DNA of 64,000 nt from Euborellia annulipes (lineage: Eukaryota > Arthropoda > Insecta > Dermaptera > Anisolabididae), in assembly GCA_023213315.1 (NCBI GenBank), contig JAKCPI010008029.1, positions 1 through 64,000 of the forward strand. The letters run 5' to 3'. The notes under the pieces were generated by a model, which was not told where the DNA came from, searched no databases, and saw only the letters and a program-made list of their open reading frames with translations. Both the position numbers and the translations under genes were made by a program. How positions within the stretch are numbered: the stretch's first letter is position 1; the number at the start of each line of letters is the position of its first letter. Below are positions 52,201 through 55,200 of the stretch, in pieces.

Positions 52201-55200
52201 GAGCCATTTAAACTCTGACACTTGCTTAATTGCTCATGATAAAAAATTTTTTTTCCTCTGAAGCGCATGTATTCGGATTTAAAATATAAACTTTTTTTTT
52301 GCACGCTTTGAAGGGATGGGGTTGGGGGCCCGTATTAATATACAGCCCCGGGGCCCGACAAGCCTCTCGGCGGCCTTGCCTTTATTAAAATACATAACAC
52401 ATCACTCAATAAGTCACCGGAAAAAAAAAAAATTTTTTTTTTATTTTCCTTAATTAACACTTCTCCTTAGAGTTATACTTTTTTCTCCTCCTCTTACTTT
52501 TATATTGTTCTCTTTTTAATTTTTTTGTTTTTTATTATTTTAATTTTTGGAGGGGCGGGGACTAGTCTAAGGGGAGGCGCGAATATTGGCCACCAGGATC
52601 AATTTTCTAACTGGTTGCTAGTTTTATAAATCAAATAATAATATTTAGAAGATTCTGGGCCATTTGTATACCAAATGGCTTAAATAAAAATGCCTGGACC
52701 CCAATAGATATATTAAACATTCGAGTATCGTTTAAAGTCTTAAATGGCCTAATTTTAAATGGGAAAAAAGTGTAAGTGTTACAAAAAAAGATTGAATTAG
52801 GGGTTGAAAAATTGAAAAAAATGTTTTTTTAATTTATTTTAGCTAAATCAAAGCCACTAAATAGAAAAAATTCAAAAAATAGCGTTGATTATTATTTTGA
52901 TTAGGGGGATGAAGGGTTGATTATTATATATTATGCATTTTATCGTTGAAAGGCCTTGGAATATTCCAAATCACTTGTTGACATTCTTTTCCAGCTCTAA
53001 ATATAGTTAGATTAGAGCAAACGGTATTTTTTTACTTTTAATAAAAAGGGAATTGTTATTTTCATTTATTTTTATTCCTATACAAACAGAGAGACGAATC
53101 TCTCGTTCAGTCGAGTCGAGAGCGTTGCCGGGTTGCAGGCGCTGCTCTTTTTTTGTGTTTAAAGTGAATCCAAGTGAATAATTAATAGAGTGTAACCCAC
53201 CCTGACCACTCCGTCAGCCAACACACCCTCTTGAGAGTCTTATTAAAGGTAATTATTATGCATTTTATCGTTGAAAAAAAAAAAAAAAAAATGATAGAAA
53301 CAAATAATTTGACTTCGAAAAAGGATTCTTTTGAATATGAAATTAAATATTTTCTATTTCACTAAGGGTAGAGGGAGAATATAAGCTGTTGAACGGGGGG
53401 AGGGGAGTGAAGGTGTTTTTGAAAAAAAAAAAATAGTTTTTTATTTATTTATTTTTTTTTTAAATACTTTCTCATTCACACTCACACACACATTCACAGA
53501 GTGTTTTCGACAACTCAGCCCATATAAGACTTTATACGATAACCGTTATTAATTAATAATATACATATTGGAGGTCCAGGCATTCTTATTTAAGCCATTT
53601 GGTATCCAAATCGGACCCGCGATGTTCGGTATAGACTATATTTTTGTTAATCAAATTTCCTTAATATACTTTTACACAGGGGTGGATTAAGGGTTGAAAA
53701 TTAAAATAAAATAAAAATTAAAATAATTATTTATAAATGTATTCAAATTATTTTGCGACTAATTTCGCGGTGAACGCTCGCATTTCCTTAAAGGGGAGGT
53801 ATGAAGACATTAACAAGGGGGGTTAATGCCCCATCCCCTATAATGCATAAAGATATTAATGTTTTTTCAATACTTTTACTAAAAAAATAAGTGCATTCCG
53901 TTTCAGTTAAAATTTATATTCAATATTTAGCAAATAGGCTAGTGGGGTAGAAAGAAGACATTTTAATGTCATTCTAAAATTTCTTATTACTGGGGCGGAA
54001 TTAATTTTTGAAGATTTCGAAACTCTTATAAACAGATAATAATAACACAGGGTAACTTCGAATCGGGAATCCATTGAATCCCTTGCAGAATATTGTAGGG
54101 AGTTTTTCATTAGGTAGAAAAGTAAGATATGATTAGTCCACTTAGAATTTTACTAGGCTGAGTTTCCGCATCTTTTTATATATTAATATAAAACTAATCT
54201 CAATCAGTATTTGAATTTTTTACTTTCCCTTGCCTATATATATAAGTTAATATACATATATAGGGCCTATAGAGAGAAAGTATTGGATTCATGTCAAAAA
54301 TTCGATGTCGAGATTTTGATGGATATACATATGAGTCATTCCATGCCAAATCGACAAATTTTTTTCCTGACCCCCGCGGATTTCGCTGAAAATTTCCTAT
54401 TTTTTTCTACCCCTTAAAAGACATTTTTGAGAATTTTTTCAAATTTTTTTACCCAACTAAAAAAAAGTTATTCAATTTAAAGCATGAATGAATTGAGCTA
54501 CGAGGTTGAAATTTTATATTTAAGTTAGGCACCCCCCAAAGCGTGAAAATAAGATTTGAGAAAAATATTTTTCTTCAGGAATGAAAGTTAGAAAAAACGA
54601 AGCCAGAATTTTTTCTTTAAAAATATATAATATTTTAACAGCTGACGTTTCGGCTTTTTTTCAAAGCCATCCTCGGAGCTGTTAGTGGTCATCCGAGGAT
54701 GGCTTTTACCAAGGCCGAAACGTAAGCTGTTAAAATATATTTTTAAAGAAAAAATTCTAGCTTCGCTTTTTCTAACTTTCATTCCTGATACAAATTCCAC
54801 CAGCCATAAAATACCCTTATACCAGCTTTTTCCAAACTGTGAGGCGCGCCTCCCTAGCAAGGGCGGATACAGGGGGGAAGTGTAATTACCCCTCCCCCCC
54901 CCCCGAGATCTGAAAAAAAAAAAAAAATTTTTTTTGCAAAAAAATTTATTTTAAATATTTTTATATAAATTTATATTTTTTTTGTTTTTGTATTATTTTA
55001 TAAATTGGGGGTGGGGGGGAGGCGTCATAAGATTAATTATTTTTAAGAGAGGCGTGGTAACATAAAGTTTGGAAACCACTGCCCTAGAGCATCTTTTTCA
55101 TGTCTGCAAAAAGCCATTAGGCGCTGGGGGCCAAATCTGGAGAATACGGTGGGTGGGGAAGCAATTCAAAGCGTAATTCATCCAATTTAATCATTGTTTT